Below are positions 24,839 to 35,063 of a stretch of DNA of 64,000 bases, one piece after another. The position numbers and the translations under genes were made by a program. The notes beneath the pieces are model-generated. The model was not told the DNA's origin, did no database searches, and saw nothing but the letters and a program-made list of their open reading frames with translations. The DNA is from Oerskovia douganii (GTDB taxonomy: Bacteria; Actinomycetota; Actinomycetes; Actinomycetales; Cellulomonadaceae). The DNA lies in contig NZ_JACSPN010000003.1 of the NCBI RefSeq assembly GCF_015142735.1, positions 171,900 to 235,899 on the forward strand. The letters run 5' to 3'. Position 1 is the first letter of the stretch; every line of letters starts with the position of its first letter.

Positions 24839-25480
24839 GTGCGCACACCTTCCGGTCAGCCCATCGACACGACGAGCGCGGCGCGGGTCGTCGTCCTCGT
24901 CTCGGGCGCGGGCAGCAACCTCGCGGCGCTGCTCGCGGCGCACGAGGACCACGCGTACGGGGCGCGGGTCGTGGGCGTCGTCACGGACAGGCCGGGCGCC
25001 GGGGCGCTCGACCTGGCCCGGGAGGCCGGGGTCGCGTCGGTGGTCGTCGCGCCGGGCGACTTCGCGGACCGCGACGCGTGGAACGACGGCGTCGCGCAGG
25101 CCGTGGCGGTCTTCTCGCCGGACCTGGTGGTCCTCGCGGGGTTCATGCGCATCCTGAGCCCGGCGTTCGTGGACCGCTTCGCGGGCCGGACGATCAACAC
25201 CCACCCGGCGCTCCTGCCGTCGTTCCCGGGGGCGCACGGGGTCCGCGACGCGCTCGCGTACGGCGTCAAGGTCACGGGCTGCACGGTCCACGTGGTCGAC
25301 ACCGGGGTGGACACGGGGCCGATCGTCGCGCAGGCGGCCGTGACCGTGGAGGACTCCGACGACGAGTCGACGCTGCACGAGCGCATCAAGGTCGTCGAGC
25401 GGGCGCTGCTGGTCGAGACGGTGGGGCGTGCGGCCCGCGAGGGGCTGCGGGTCGAGGGGCGCCGGGCGCTGCTGGGCTGA
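24839..25480 (+). CDS. purN: Phosphoribosylglycinamide formyltransferase 1
   Basis: The 213-residue protein uses 10-formyl-tetrahydrofolate to formylate GAR in purine synthesis. Family marks are VVLVSGAGSNLAALLAAH, FMRILSPAFVDRF and NTHPALLPSFPGAHGVRDAL, which holds the catalytic Asn-His pair, then the Asp in VDTGVDTGPIVAQ. It starts with GTG behind GAGGAG. A -10-like TAGGGT lies near 24776. Its neighbour purH completes later steps of the same pathway. Confidence 0.96.
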   Translation: MRTPSGQPIDTTSAARVVVLVSGAGSNLAALLAAHEDHAYGARVVGVVTDRPGAGALDLAREAGVASVVVAPGDFADRDAWNDGVAQAVAVFSPDLVVLAGFMRILSPAFVDRFAGRTINTHPALLPSFPGAHGVRDALAYGVKVTGCTVHVVDTGVDTGPIVAQAAVTVEDSDDESTLHERIKVVERALLVETVGRAAREGLRVEGRRALLG

Positions 25481-25534
25481 GGATCTCGCGCCGGAGCACC
25501 CGTCCGGCGCCCCGGCGCCGCGCGCGGGGAGCGG

Positions 25535-25635
25535 TAGGATCGGAGGCGGCCGCGACTGGCGAGGGTGGGAACGACCACCGGGGAGCGTCCGAGAGACCTG
25601 TTGGTGCGTCGTCCGCCTGGGCGCCTGGGTGACCG
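25535..25635 (+). ncRNA. ZTP riboswitch (pfl motif) upstream of purH
   Basis: After a -10-like TAGGAT (25535-25540) the leader holds the conserved blocks of the pfl/ZTP aptamer: CGACTGGCG (25553-25561), then GGGNNNCGACCACCGGGGAGCG, and, after a variable loop, CCGCCTGGGC (25613-25622). ZTP/ZMP is the formylation-starved purine intermediate that PurH consumes as AICAR. The established effect of this riboswitch is to raise expression of one-carbon and purine genes when 10-formyl-THF is short. The aptamer begins at about 25546. Confidence 0.9.
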
Positions 25636-25674
25636 GTATTCCCGCGACCCGCTGACGACCCACAGGAGCACCCG

Positions 25675-27345
25675 ATGTCCGTACGTCCCCACGCCACCCC
25701 CGCCCCCGGCACGTTCCAGATCGCCGACGACGCCCAGCGTCCCGTGCGCCGTGCCCTGCTGAGCGTCTACGACAAGACCGGCCTGGTCGAGCTCGCCACG
25801 GCACTGCACGCCGCAGGCGTCGAGCTCGTCTCGACCGGCTCGACCGCGTCCACGGTCGCGGCGGCCGGCATCCCCGTGACCAAGGTCGAGGAGCTCACGG
25901 GCTTCCCCGAGTGCCTCGAGGGACGCGTCAAGACGCTGCACCCGCGCGTGCACGCAGGGATCCTTGCCGACACCCGCAAGCAGGACCACCTCGAGCAGCT
26001 CGCGCAGCTCGAGATCGCACCGTTCGAGCTCGTGGTCGTCAACCTGTACCCGTTCGCGGACACGGTCGCGTCGGGCGCCGGCCCGGACGCCGTGATCGAG
26101 CAGATCGACATCGGCGGGCCCTCGATGGTCCGCGCCGCGGCGAAGAACCACCCGAGCGTGGCCGTCGTCGTCGACCCGGCCGCGTACGGCGACGTGATCG
26201 CCGCGGTCCGGGCGGGCGGCTTCACGTACGCGCAGCGCAAGGCTCTCGCGGCGCAGGCGTTCGTGCACACCGCGACCTACGACGTCGCGGTGGCGTCGTG
26301 GATGAGCAGCGTCGTCGCGCCCACGGACGCCGCTGAGATCGACGGCGAGACGGTGAGCACCGGCTTCCCGGCCTGGGTCGGCGCCACCTGGGACCGCTCC
26401 GACGTGCTGCGCTACGGCGAGAACCCGCACCAGCGCGCGGCGCTCTACACCAACGGCCACGGCTCGACGGGCCTCGCGCAGGCGACCCAGCTCCACGGCA
26501 AGGCCATGAGCTACAACAACTACGTCGACGCCGACGCCGCGTGGCGCGCCGCGCACGACCACGGCGACGTCCCGACGGTCGCGATCATCAAGCACGCCAA
26601 CCCGTGCGGCGTCGCGGTCGGCACCGACGTGGCGGACGCCCACGCCAAGGCCCACGCGACCGACCCGGTCTCGGCGTACGGCGGGGTCATCGCGACCAAC
26701 GCCGTGGTGAGCGCGGCTGCGGCGGAGCAGATCGCGGGCGTCTTCACCGAGGTCGTCGTGGCCCCGGGCTACGAGCCCGAGGCGCTCGAGATCCTCTCGC
26801 GCAAGAAGAACGTCCGTCTGCTCCAGGTCGACGGCGCCCCGAGCGCGGGCGTCGAGATCCGTCCCGTCTCGGGTGGTCTGCTCATGCAGCAGGTCGACCG
26901 CATCGACGCCGCGACGGAGAACGGTGGCGACAGCCCCGAGTCGTGGACCCTCGCGACGGGCGAGGCTGCGGACGCCGAGACGCTCGCGGACCTCGAGTTC
27001 GCGTGGCGTGCCGTGCGTGCCGCGAAGTCGAACGCGATCCTGCTCGCCAAGGGCGGGGCAGCGGTCGGCATCGGCATGGGCCAGGTCAACCGCGTCGACT
27101 CGTGCCGCCTGTCGGTCGAGCGTGCCAACACCCTGGGTGCCGAGGGCGAGGAGCGTGCGCGCGGCTCGGTGGCCGCGTCCGACGCGTTCTTCCCGTTCGC
27201 GGACGGCCTGCAGGTCCTGCTCGACGCGGGCGTCAAGGCCGTGGTCCAGCCCGGTGGCTCGGTCCGTGACGACGAGGTCGTCGCCGCCGCGCAGGCTGCC
27301 GGCGTCACGCTCTACCTGACGGGCACGCGCCACTTCGCGCACTGA
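25675..27345 (+). CDS. purH: Bifunctional AICAR transformylase / IMP cyclohydrolase
   Basis: The 556-residue protein catalyses the last two steps to IMP. The N-terminal MGS-like cyclohydrolase part has [38 protein letters not shown] and YPF. The transformylase part has [41 protein letters not shown] and [12 protein letters not shown]. The ATG at 25675 lies 40 nt after the ZTP aptamer. A terminator follows. Confidence 0.97.
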   Translation: MSVRPHATPAPGTFQIADDAQRPVRRALLSVYDKTGLVELATALHAAGVELVSTGSTASTVAAAGIPVTKVEELTGFPECLEGRVKTLHPRVHAGILADTRKQDHLEQLAQLEIAPFELVVVNLYPFADTVASGAGPDAVIEQIDIGGPSMVRAAAKNHPSVAVVVDPAAYGDVIAAVRAGGFTYAQRKALAAQAFVHTATYDVAVASWMSSVVAPTDAAEIDGETVSTGFPAWVGATWDRSDVLRYGENPHQRAALYTNGHGSTGLAQATQLHGKAMSYNNYVDADAAWRAAHDHGDVPTVAIIKHANPCGVAVGTDVADAHAKAHATDPVSAYGGVIATNAVVSAAAAEQIAGVFTEVVVAPGYEPEALEILSRKKNVRLLQVDGAPSAGVEIRPVSGGLLMQQVDRIDAATENGGDSPESWTLATGEAADAETLADLEFAWRAVRAAKSNAILLAKGGAAVGIGMGQVNRVDSCRLSVERANTLGAEGEERARGSVAASDAFFPFADGLQVLLDAGVKAVVQPGGSVRDDEVVAAAQAAGVTLYLTGTRHFAH

Positions 27346-27362
27346 CCTGGTTCGTCCCGGCG

Positions 27363-27405
27363 CACGCGGTCGTCGTACCCTGCCTCAGGGCGCGACGACC
27401 GCGTG
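27363..27405 (+). terminator. purH terminator
   Basis: CACGCGGTCGTCG (27363-27375) pairs perfectly with CGACGACCGCGTG (27393-27405) around a 17-nt loop. Confidence 0.85.
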
Positions 27406-27477
27406 CCCGTCCAGCACCGTAGAACGTTCGACTCCCGGAAGGGCCAGCTCGATCGCCCCCGCCTCCAGGAGTCCGTC

Positions 27478-28944
27478 ATGAGTGCCCCGATCACCGTCCT
27501 CGCCGCCCTGCGCTCGCCCCGGCTCCTGCGCACCGAGGTCCTGGGCGGACTCGTCGTCGCCCTGGCCCTGATCCCCGAGGCGATCTCGTTCTCGATCATC
27601 GCGGGCGTGGACCCGCGGGTGGGGCTCTTCGCGTCGTTCACCATGGCGGTGTCCATCGCGTTCCTGGGCGGACGTCCGGCCATGATCTCCGCGGCGACAG
27701 GGGCCGTAGCGCTCGTCATCGCGCCCGTGATGCGCGAGCACGGGTTCGACCACCTGGTCGCGACGGTCCTGCTCGCGGGGGTGATCCAGATCGTGCTGGC
27801 CCTGCTGGGCGTCGTGCGGCTGCTGCGCTTCATCCCGCGCTCCGTCATGGTCGGGTTCGTCAACGCGCTCGCGATCCTCGTGGCACTGGCCCAGCTCCCG
27901 CAGCTGATCGACGTCCCGTGGCTCGTGTATCCGCTGGTCGCGGTGGGGATCGCGATCATCGTGGGTCTGCCGCGATGGACGTCCGTGGTTCCCGCCCCGC
28001 TCGTCGCGATCGTCGCCCTGACGGCCGCGGTGGTCCTGTCCGGGGCCCACGTCCCGACGGTGGGGGACCAGGGGGCGCTGCCCGACTCGCTGCCCGGGTT
28101 CTTCTGGCCCGACGTCCCCTGGACCCTCGAGACCCTGCGGATCATCACACCGTACGCGCTGGGCATGGCGCTGGTCGGGCTGCTCGAGTCGCTCATGACG
28201 GCGAAGCTCGTCGACGAGGTCACCGACACGGGGTCGAGCAAGACGCGCGAGTCGTGGGGGCAGGGCGGTGCCAACATCATCACGGGGCTGTTCGGCGGCA
28301 TGGGAGGGTGCGCGATGATCGGCCAGACCATGATCAACGTGAAGGTCTCGGGTGCGCGTACCCGGCTCTCGACGTTCCTGGCCGGGGTCTTCCTCCTGGT
28401 GCTCGTGGTCGTCCTGGGGGACGTGGTCGCCGTGATCCCCATGGCCGCCCTGGTCGCGGTCATGCTCATGGTGTGCGTCGCGACGTTCGACTGGCACTCG
28501 GTGCGCCCCAGCACGCTGCGGCGCATGCCGTGGAGCGAGACCGTCGTCATGGTCGTCACGGTCGTCGTGACCGTGACCACGCACAACCTGGCGTTCGGTG
28601 TCGTGGGCGGGGTCCTGGTCGCGATGGTCGCGTTCGCGCGCCGGGTCGCGCACCTGACGCAGGTCACGAGCGAGGACGGGCCCGGCGGCGTGCGTACCTA
28701 CCGCGTCACGGGCGCCCTGTTCTTCGCCTCGTCGAACGACCTGGTGCACCAGTTCGCGTACGCGACCGATCCTGACGAGGTCACGGTCGACCTGAGCGGT
28801 GCGCACGTGTGGGACGCGTCGAGCGTCGCGACGCTCGACGCGATCACCGCGAAGTACGGGTCGCTCGGCAAGCGGGTGACCCTCGTGGGGCTCAACGAGG
28901 ACAGCGGTCGTCGGATCGCGCTGCTCGCGGGGCGCCTCGGCTGA
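27478..28944 (+). CDS. SulP-family anion transporter with STAS domain
   Basis: The 488-residue protein has a SulP membrane domain with about 10-12 helices ([53 protein letters not shown]). A C-terminal STAS domain begins near residue 400 ([17 protein letters not shown] ... [23 protein letters not shown]). SulP proteins carry sulfate, bicarbonate or other anions; the substrate is not readable here. ATG at 27478 has AGGAG at good spacing. It is convergent with an FAD oxidoreductase gene. Confidence 0.9.
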   Translation: MSAPITVLAALRSPRLLRTEVLGGLVVALALIPEAISFSIIAGVDPRVGLFASFTMAVSIAFLGGRPAMISAATGAVALVIAPVMREHGFDHLVATVLLAGVIQIVLALLGVVRLLRFIPRSVMVGFVNALAILVALAQLPQLIDVPWLVYPLVAVGIAIIVGLPRWTSVVPAPLVAIVALTAAVVLSGAHVPTVGDQGALPDSLPGFFWPDVPWTLETLRIITPYALGMALVGLLESLMTAKLVDEVTDTGSSKTRESWGQGGANIITGLFGGMGGCAMIGQTMINVKVSGARTRLSTFLAGVFLLVLVVVLGDVVAVIPMAALVAVMLMVCVATFDWHSVRPSTLRRMPWSETVVMVVTVVVTVTTHNLAFGVVGGVLVAMVAFARRVAHLTQVTSEDGPGGVRTYRVTGALFFASSNDLVHQFAYATDPDEVTVDLSGAHVWDASSVATLDAITAKYGSLGKRVTLVGLNEDSGRRIALLAGRLG

Positions 28945-28970
28945 TCGCGGCACGAGCCGCCGGGGTTGCG

Positions 28971-30380
28971 TCAGACCACGGCGTCGCGCAGCCTGCGCGA
29001 CGGGTCGGTCGCTGCCTCGACGTCGACGTGCAGCGCCACGTCGCGGTTCATGAGCTTGCGCACCGGACCCACCTCGCGCGGGGCGTCGACCACGAGGATC
29101 GCGCGGACGGTCGCGAGGCGGTGCCCCTCGGCGTTGGTGCGGTGCGCACCTGCGACGGTCTCGAGGTACAGCGCGACCCAGCCCTCGTGGCCCGACGCCC
29201 CGCCGCTCGGGTCCCCGCGGTAGACCACCTCGTGGAACGGCGAGGGCGTGCCGAACAGCGCGATGTCGTGCCCGAGCTGCTGGGAGAAGACGTACGGGGC
29301 GTGCTGGGGGACGGGCGCGAGCCCGAGCAGCTCGCGCACGTGCTGCGGCTCGGCGGGCATCTCGTCGATACCCAGGAGGGCCCGCACGGTCGGCTCGGGG
29401 TCGTGCAGCGCGGCGGACCAGTGCCCGCCGGGCACGGGGCCGAACACCGCGCTGTCGCGCGTCGCGCAGTCGCCCACGGCGTAGAGGCGGCGCAGCGACT
29501 TGAGGGGCAGGTGCCCCGAGGTGCCCGACGGCGCCGCGACCGTCGGGGGCGCCACCCGCCCCGCGCTGTTCACGCGGATCGAGCCGCGCGGGTCGAGGGG
29601 GAGCGTGCCCTTGAGCCACGCGGTCGCGGGTCGAGCACCGACCGCGGCCAGGACCAGGTCCCCCTCGACCGAGCGGCCGTCCGCGAGCCGCACGCTCGTG
29701 GGACCCACCTCGGTGACCTGCGTGCCCGTGAGGAGCCGTGCCCCGGCCTCGGCGTACCAGCGCACCAGGTGACCCCCGACCTCCGCGCCGAGCTGCCGCT
29801 CGAGCGGGGTCTGCGCGGCCTCGAGCACGGTGACCTCGCACCCGGCCTTCGACGCCACGCCCGCGAGCTCGGCGCCGATCCAGCCCGCTCCGATCGAGAC
29901 CAGTCGCGTGCCGGGGACGAGTCGTTCACGCAGGCGGGCGGCGTCGTCGGCGGTGTGCAGGGTGAGCGCGGCCTCCCACCCGGCGGGACGGACCGGTTCC
30001 GCGCCGAGCGCGAGCACCGCGACGTCCGCGGTGACGCGTCGACCCGAGCGGGTCGTGATCGTGACGGCGTCCGTGCCGGGGTCGAGGTCCACCGCCGGGT
30101 CGTCGAGCCGCGCCTCGTCCGCGAGGGCGACGACGTCGACCCCCATCTCCTCGACCAGCCAGGCGGGTCTCTGCCGCGTGAAGAGCTCCTTGGACAGCGC
30201 AGGGCGGTCGTAGGGCCCGACGCCCTCGGCGCCGAGGATCGTCACCCGGCCCGAGAACCCGTGGGAGCGCAGCGCGGCGACGGTCTGGGCGCCGGCGAGG
30301 CCCGCGCCCACGACGACGACCGACCCGGTCGCGGGGCGCCGGGAGTGCGGCAGGACGGCGGGGGTGGCTGATGAGGGCAC
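28971..30380 (-). CDS. FAD-dependent NAD(P)H oxidoreductase (ferredoxin-reductase type)
   Basis: The 469-residue flavoprotein has an FAD-binding Rossmann motif (VVVVGAGLAGAQTVAALRSHG), the YDRPALSKE motif of bacterial ferredoxin/rubredoxin reductases, a second NAD(P)-binding motif (SIGAGWIGAELAGVASKAGCEVTVLE), and YAVGDCA at the FAD site. A C-terminal reductase domain completes it. It probably passes electrons from NAD(P)H to a ferredoxin; no partner gene is adjacent. The GTG start has TACCGT 7 nt upstream, so the mRNA is probably leaderless. It is divergent from a small membrane protein. Confidence 0.87.
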   Translation of the reverse strand: MPSSATPAVLPHSRRPATGSVVVVGAGLAGAQTVAALRSHGFSGRVTILGAEGVGPYDRPALSKELFTRQRPAWLVEEMGVDVVALADEARLDDPAVDLDPGTDAVTITTRSGRRVTADVAVLALGAEPVRPAGWEAALTLHTADDAARLRERLVPGTRLVSIGAGWIGAELAGVASKAGCEVTVLEAAQTPLERQLGAEVGGHLVRWYAEAGARLLTGTQVTEVGPTSVRLADGRSVEGDLVLAAVGARPATAWLKGTLPLDPRGSIRVNSAGRVAPPTVAAPSGTSGHLPLKSLRRLYAVGDCATRDSAVFGPVPGGHWSAALHDPEPTVRALLGIDEMPAEPQHVRELLGLAPVPQHAPYVFSQQLGHDIALFGTPSPFHEVVYRGDPSGGASGHEGWVALYLETVAGAHRTNAEGHRLATVRAILVVDAPREVGPVRKLMNRDVALHVDVEAATDPSRRLRDAVV

Positions 30381-30414
30381 GTTCCCTACGGTAGTCGGCG
30401 GTAGGCTCGGACCT

Positions 30415-30435
30415 GTGAACTGGTGGGAAGCGTGA
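30415..30435 (+). CDS. Mini-ORF overlapping the start of the DUF3017-like gene
   Basis: GTG at 30415 opens a six-codon ORF (MNWWEA if GTG is read as Met) whose TGA overlaps the GTG of the next gene (GTGA). A -10-like TAGGCT (30402-30407) lies 7 nt before it, so a leaderless transcript would begin here and the next gene would be translationally coupled. Two tandem Trp codons are present. Function is not shown. Confidence 0.35.
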   Translation: MNWWEA

Positions 30436-30923
30436 GCGACGTCACCGCGCCCGGGCGCGGTCCGCACAACGGCACCCCGACGCAGCATCGACCGGCCGCC
30501 GCGCCTGCGTGGCACCGTCTGGACGGCACGTCGGGGACGATCGACCCTGCCTCGGCCCCGGTCGAGCCCGTGGCGACGGTCGCCCCGCCGGCGGGGGTCC
30601 CGCAGGTCGCGGGGGGTGACGGCGGTCGGGAGGCTCTCGACCAGCCGACCACGGTCGTCCTGCCCGCTCCGCAGAGCAACCTGGCCATGTGGCTCGTGTT
30701 CGCCGGGGTGCTGCTCGCCGTGGCGGTGACCCTGCTCGTCAGCGCGCGGGTCGGTGTGCTGGTGCTCGTCGGGATCCTGGTCGTCGGGGCGGGGGTCCGT
30801 GCGCTGCTGCCGGGGCCCGGACCCGTGGGGCTCACGATCCGCACCCGGTGGACCGACGTGATCATGTACCTCGCGCTCGCGGGTGCCATGGGCACCCTCG
30901 CGATCATCGCGCCCAACATCTGA
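30432..30923 (+). CDS. DUF3017-like membrane protein
   Basis: The 163-residue protein has about 80 hydrophilic N-terminal residues, then three predicted helices: LAMWLVFAGVLLAVAVTLLVS, VGVLVLVGILVVGAGVRALLPG, and DVIMYLALAGAMGTLAIIAPN. The order and the LPG/TDVI segments match DUF3017-type small actinobacterial membrane proteins, which often neighbour folD; here folD lies elsewhere. GGGAAG precedes the GTG at 30432. A hairpin terminator separates it from the convergent aquaporin gene. Confidence 0.72.
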   Translation: MSDVTAPGRGPHNGTPTQHRPAAAPAWHRLDGTSGTIDPASAPVEPVATVAPPAGVPQVAGGDGGREALDQPTTVVLPAPQSNLAMWLVFAGVLLAVAVTLLVSARVGVLVLVGILVVGAGVRALLPGPGPVGLTIRTRWTDVIMYLALAGAMGTLAIIAPNI

Positions 30924-30979
30924 CGGCTCGCCCCCGGCGAGCGGCGCCCCCCGAGACACGGGGTGTCCCGAGACGCACC

Positions 30980-31011
30980 GAGGCCCGGCCCGCAGGAGCG
31001 GACCGGGCCTC
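30980..31011. terminator. Bidirectional terminator hairpin
   Basis: GAGGCCCGG (30980-30988) pairs with CCGGGCCTC (31003-31011); the intervening CCCGC/GCGG can pair further. It lies between convergent genes. Confidence 0.75.
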
Positions 31012-31031
31012 GTCGTGCGTGTGCCGACCTG

Positions 31032-32126
31032 TCAGGCCTTGGGAGCAGGCCCGTCCGGGGTCGTTCCGTCGGTGGTCGTGCTCTCGCGGGTGTCGGCCTC
31101 GGGCTCCTCGACCTCGGACACCTCGGTGACCTCGACGGTCTCCGTCTCCTCGACGGTCGAGCCGCCGGGGACGTTCGTCGCGGGCGACGTGGCCTGCTCG
31201 GCCACGCTCGCGGCGGTCGCGGAGCCCGCAGGTGCCTCGGTGGCGGAACCGGCGACGACGGCCGTCTCGTCGATCACGAAGACCTCGTCCTCGGCCAGGA
31301 GGTCGTCCTGGACGGGCGCGAATGCGAACGCGCGGTAGAAGAGACCCGCGATCGCCGCACCGGCGAGGGGAGCGACGACGAACAGCCAGAGCTGGCCCCA
31401 GGTCCAGCCGCCCGCGAAGACGGCCGCGGCGAACGAGCGCGCCGGGTTGAGGCCGGCGTTGGTGAAGGGCGTGACGACCAGGATGAGCACGGCGTAGGTC
31501 AGGCCGATCGCGACCGGCGCGACCCGCGAGCTCGTGCGCTTGTCGGTGACGCCGAGGACCACGCCGACCAGGATGGCCGCTGCGACGATCTCGATGATGA
31601 GCGCGGACCACAGGCTGAACGCGAAGGCGCCGTTCGTGGCGACCGCGAGGGGCGAGTGCGTGTCGAAGCCGTTGGCCGTCGAGGACAGGAAGGCCTGCTG
31701 CGTCGCGTCCGCGATCAGGCCGCTCTGCTGGAGCACCGCCAGCGCGGAGGACGGGATCGTCGCGAAGAGCACGGCCGAGGCGACGACGCCGCCGACGAGC
31801 TGCGCCAGCCAGTAGGGCAGCACGTCGCCCCACGCGGTCCGACCGCCGATGGCCGCGCCGAGCGTCACGGCCGGGTTGAAGTGGCCCCCGGAGACGTGGC
31901 CGACGGCCGCGATGCCGCCGAGCAGGGCGATGCCCCCGGCGAGCGCCACGCCGAGCGTGCCGGCGCCGAGGCCGCCGACGCTGTAGAGCGTGACGCCGAG
32001 GATGGCGAGCACGAGGAAGAACGAGCCGAAGGCTTCGGCGCCGAGCCGGGCGAGCAGGCTGGGCCCGACGACGACGGTCGTCTCCTCGTCGACGACTACG
32101 TCTGGTGCTGAAGTGTCCTGGGACAT
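31032..32126 (-). CDS. Aquaporin-family channel (MIP)
   Basis: The 364-residue protein has six membrane helices with both NPA motifs (GGHFNPAVTLG and NAGLNPARSFAAAVF). The residue pattern near the second one (TNAGLNPARS) fits a water-type aquaporin more than a glycerol facilitator, though this is only suggestive. About 100 C-terminal residues are acidic and Thr/Val-rich, apparently disordered, an unusual extension. ATG at 32124-32126 is chosen for AGGAAC upstream. Confidence 0.88.
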   Translation of the reverse strand: MSQDTSAPDVVVDEETTVVVGPSLLARLGAEAFGSFFLVLAILGVTLYSVGGLGAGTLGVALAGGIALLGGIAAVGHVSGGHFNPAVTLGAAIGGRTAWGDVLPYWLAQLVGGVVASAVLFATIPSSALAVLQQSGLIADATQQAFLSSTANGFDTHSPLAVATNGAFAFSLWSALIIEIVAAAILVGVVLGVTDKRTSSRVAPVAIGLTYAVLILVVTPFTNAGLNPARSFAAAVFAGGWTWGQLWLFVVAPLAGAAIAGLFYRAFAFAPVQDDLLAEDEVFVIDETAVVAGSATEAPAGSATAASVAEQATSPATNVPGGSTVEETETVEVTEVSEVEEPEADTRESTTTDGTTPDGPAPKA

Positions 32127-32493
32127 GATGTTCCTGTCTCGTGTCTGGTGGGGTCCGGGAACCGGACGTTCGGTACGAACATGCGAGCTCGGTGCAGAAC
32201 CGGCATCTCGGTGGCATCCTGCCACCGATGTCTGGGAGTTCGCTGATCGGTTCGCCACCAGTCTTGCGCTCCTGGATGGACCGCGCCAGAGGGCGCGCGT
32301 CCGTGCTCGGGGCGAGCGGCGCCGTCGGGCCTGCGGTGTGCGCGGTGCGACCGGACGGAAAGTATCTTGATGTCGAGAAGTCGAGTACCCTGGGCGGCGG
32401 TCAGCATCATCGGTTCGCGCGCGCAGCCCCGGCACCCGCCGGCAGCCGGCGGGCGGCCGCAGATTCCCCTCGCAGAGTTGGAGTTACCCCCGC
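32127..32493. other. Intergenic region before icd
   Basis: This 367-bp region has no convincing gene. It holds the icd promoter with a palindromic operator-like site (see the next entry); the rest has no repeat or RNA structure that I recognise. A promoter for the leftward aquaporin gene must also lie here, but I cannot place it. Confidence 0.6.
32363..32391 (+). promoter_or_regulatory. icd promoter region with operator shared with sucC
   Basis: The core TCTTGATGTCGAGA (32365-32378) matches the sucC operator core TCTCGATGTCGAGA at 13 of 14 positions. A TACCCT -10-like box follows at 32386-32391, the same box sequence as at sucC. The site sits in the -35/-10 spacer region, so binding would block the promoter. 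A common TCA-cycle regulator is inferred; it is not identified. Confidence 0.65.
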
Positions 32494-33714
32494 ATGGGCA
32501 AGATCAAGGTCGTCAACCCGGTCGTCGAGCTCGACGGTGACGAGATGACGCGCATCATCTGGCAGTTCATCAAGGACCGCCTCATCCACCCCTACCTCGA
32601 CATCGACCTCAAGTACTACGACCTGTCGATCGAGAACCGCGACGCCACCGACGACCAGGTGACGATCGACGCCGCGAACGCGATCAAGCAGTACAACGTG
32701 GGCGTCAAGTGCGCGACCATCACCCCCGACGAGGCACGCGTCGAGGAGTTCGGCCTGAAGAAGATGTGGGTCTCCCCGAACGGGACCATCCGCAACATCC
32801 TCGGTGGCGTCGTCTTCCGCGAGCCCATCATCATCTCGAACATCCCGCGCCTGGTCCCGGGCTGGAACAAGCCGATCATCATCGGCCGTCACGCGCACGG
32901 CGACCAGTACAAGGCGACCAACTTCAAGGTCCCCGGCGCCGGCACCCTGACGCTCACCTACACGCCTGCCGACGGCTCCGAGGAGATCAAGCAGACCGTC
33001 GTCACCTACGGCGACGACGGTGGCGTGGCCATGGGCATGTACAACTTCAACGAGTCCATCAAGGACTTCGCGCGCGCCTCGTTCGCGTACGGCCTGCAGC
33101 GGAACTACCCGGTGTACCTGTCGACCAAGAACACGATCCTCAAGGCCTACGACGGCCAGTTCAAGGACCTGTTCCAGGAGGTCTTCGACGCCGAGTTCGC
33201 CGCGGAGTTCGCCGCGAAGGGCCTCACCTACGAGCACCGCCTCATCGACGACATGGTCGCCTCGGCCATGAAGTGGGAGGGCGGCTACGTCTGGGCCTGC
33301 AAGAACTACGACGGCGACGTCCAGTCCGACACCGTCGCGCAGGGCTTCGGCTCGCTCGGCCTCATGACGTCGGTCCTCATGACCCCGGACGGCAAGACCG
33401 TCGAGGCCGAGGCCGCGCACGGCACCGTGACGCGTCACTACCGTCAGCACCAGCAGGGCAAGCCGACGTCGACCAACCCGATCGCGTCGATCTTCGCCTG
33501 GACCCGTGGCCTCATGCACCGCGGCAAGATCGACGGCACCCCCGAGGTCACGGCGTTCGCCGAGACGCTCGAGGACGTCGTCATCAAGACGGTCGAGTCC
33601 GGCAAGATGACCAAGGACCTCGCGCTCCTGGTCGGCCCGGACCAGGAGTGGCTCACGACCGAGGACTTCCTCGCGGCCCTCGACGAGAACCTGGCCGCCC
33701 GCCTGGCCGCCTGA
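32494..33714 (+). CDS. icd: Isocitrate dehydrogenase (NADP-dependent)
   Basis: The 406-residue protein is of the eukaryotic-like homodimeric NADP-IDH type ([86 protein letters not shown]). The [11 protein letters not shown] and GTVTRHYR segments contact substrate and NADP. It oxidises isocitrate to 2-oxoglutarate. A strong hairpin terminator follows. Confidence 0.97.
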   Translation: MGKIKVVNPVVELDGDEMTRIIWQFIKDRLIHPYLDIDLKYYDLSIENRDATDDQVTIDAANAIKQYNVGVKCATITPDEARVEEFGLKKMWVSPNGTIRNILGGVVFREPIIISNIPRLVPGWNKPIIIGRHAHGDQYKATNFKVPGAGTLTLTYTPADGSEEIKQTVVTYGDDGGVAMGMYNFNESIKDFARASFAYGLQRNYPVYLSTKNTILKAYDGQFKDLFQEVFDAEFAAEFAAKGLTYEHRLIDDMVASAMKWEGGYVWACKNYDGDVQSDTVAQGFGSLGLMTSVLMTPDGKTVEAEAAHGTVTRHYRQHQQGKPTSTNPIASIFAWTRGLMHRGKIDGTPEVTAFAETLEDVVIKTVESGKMTKDLALLVGPDQEWLTTEDFLAALDENLAARLAA

Positions 33715-33731
33715 CCCTCGTCCCCGCACGC

Positions 33732-33774
33732 CCGACGGCGCCGCTCACCTCCTGGAGGTGGGCGGCGCCGTCGG
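33732..33774 (+). terminator. icd terminator
   Basis: CCGACGGCGCCGC (33732-33744) pairs with GCGGCGCCGTCGG (33762-33774); an inner CACCTCC/GAGGTGG stem extends it. Confidence 0.85.
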
Positions 33775-33900
33775 CGTCGGTGGGCCTGCCGACGGCACGG
33801 GGACCGGCGTCGGAACACCCTGCGAACGGCCTGCTCAGGTGTGACGGACGCCGCGGGAACGGGCACGCCGCCACACCTTCGGAGTGTGACGCCGTTGTGA

Positions 33901-34899
<999 letters not shown>

Positions 34900-34912
34900 C
34901 CCGCTCCCAGGT

Positions 34913-34972
34913 GCCGAACCCGAGGTCGGTCGGGCAGCCCGTCGTGGTTGCCTGACCAACCTCGGGTTCGGC
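34913..34972 (+). repeat. Dispersed hairpin repeat, copy 1 (after mdh)
   Basis: GCCGAACCCGAGGT... is matched by ...ACCTCGGGTTCGGC to form a stem of about 24 bp with a few mismatches. It belongs to the same family as 38744-38799 and 45147-45218. It lies just after the mdh stop and likely terminates it. Confidence 0.85.
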
Positions 34973-34976
34973 GCCG

Positions 34977-35011
34977 GGCTCGGGTGCTCGGGGTGCTCGG
35001 GGTGCTCGGGC
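34977..35011 (+). repeat. Short tandem repeat GTGCTCGGGG
   Basis: Three to four near-perfect 9-10-mer units (GTGCTCGGG/GTGCTCGGGG) follow hairpin copy 1 directly. They may be a slippage product and have no visible function. Confidence 0.8.
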
Positions 35012-35063
35012 GGCGGAAAATACCTGCGTGCGCGTCGGACCCTCGCCGTACGATCGGCGGGCC

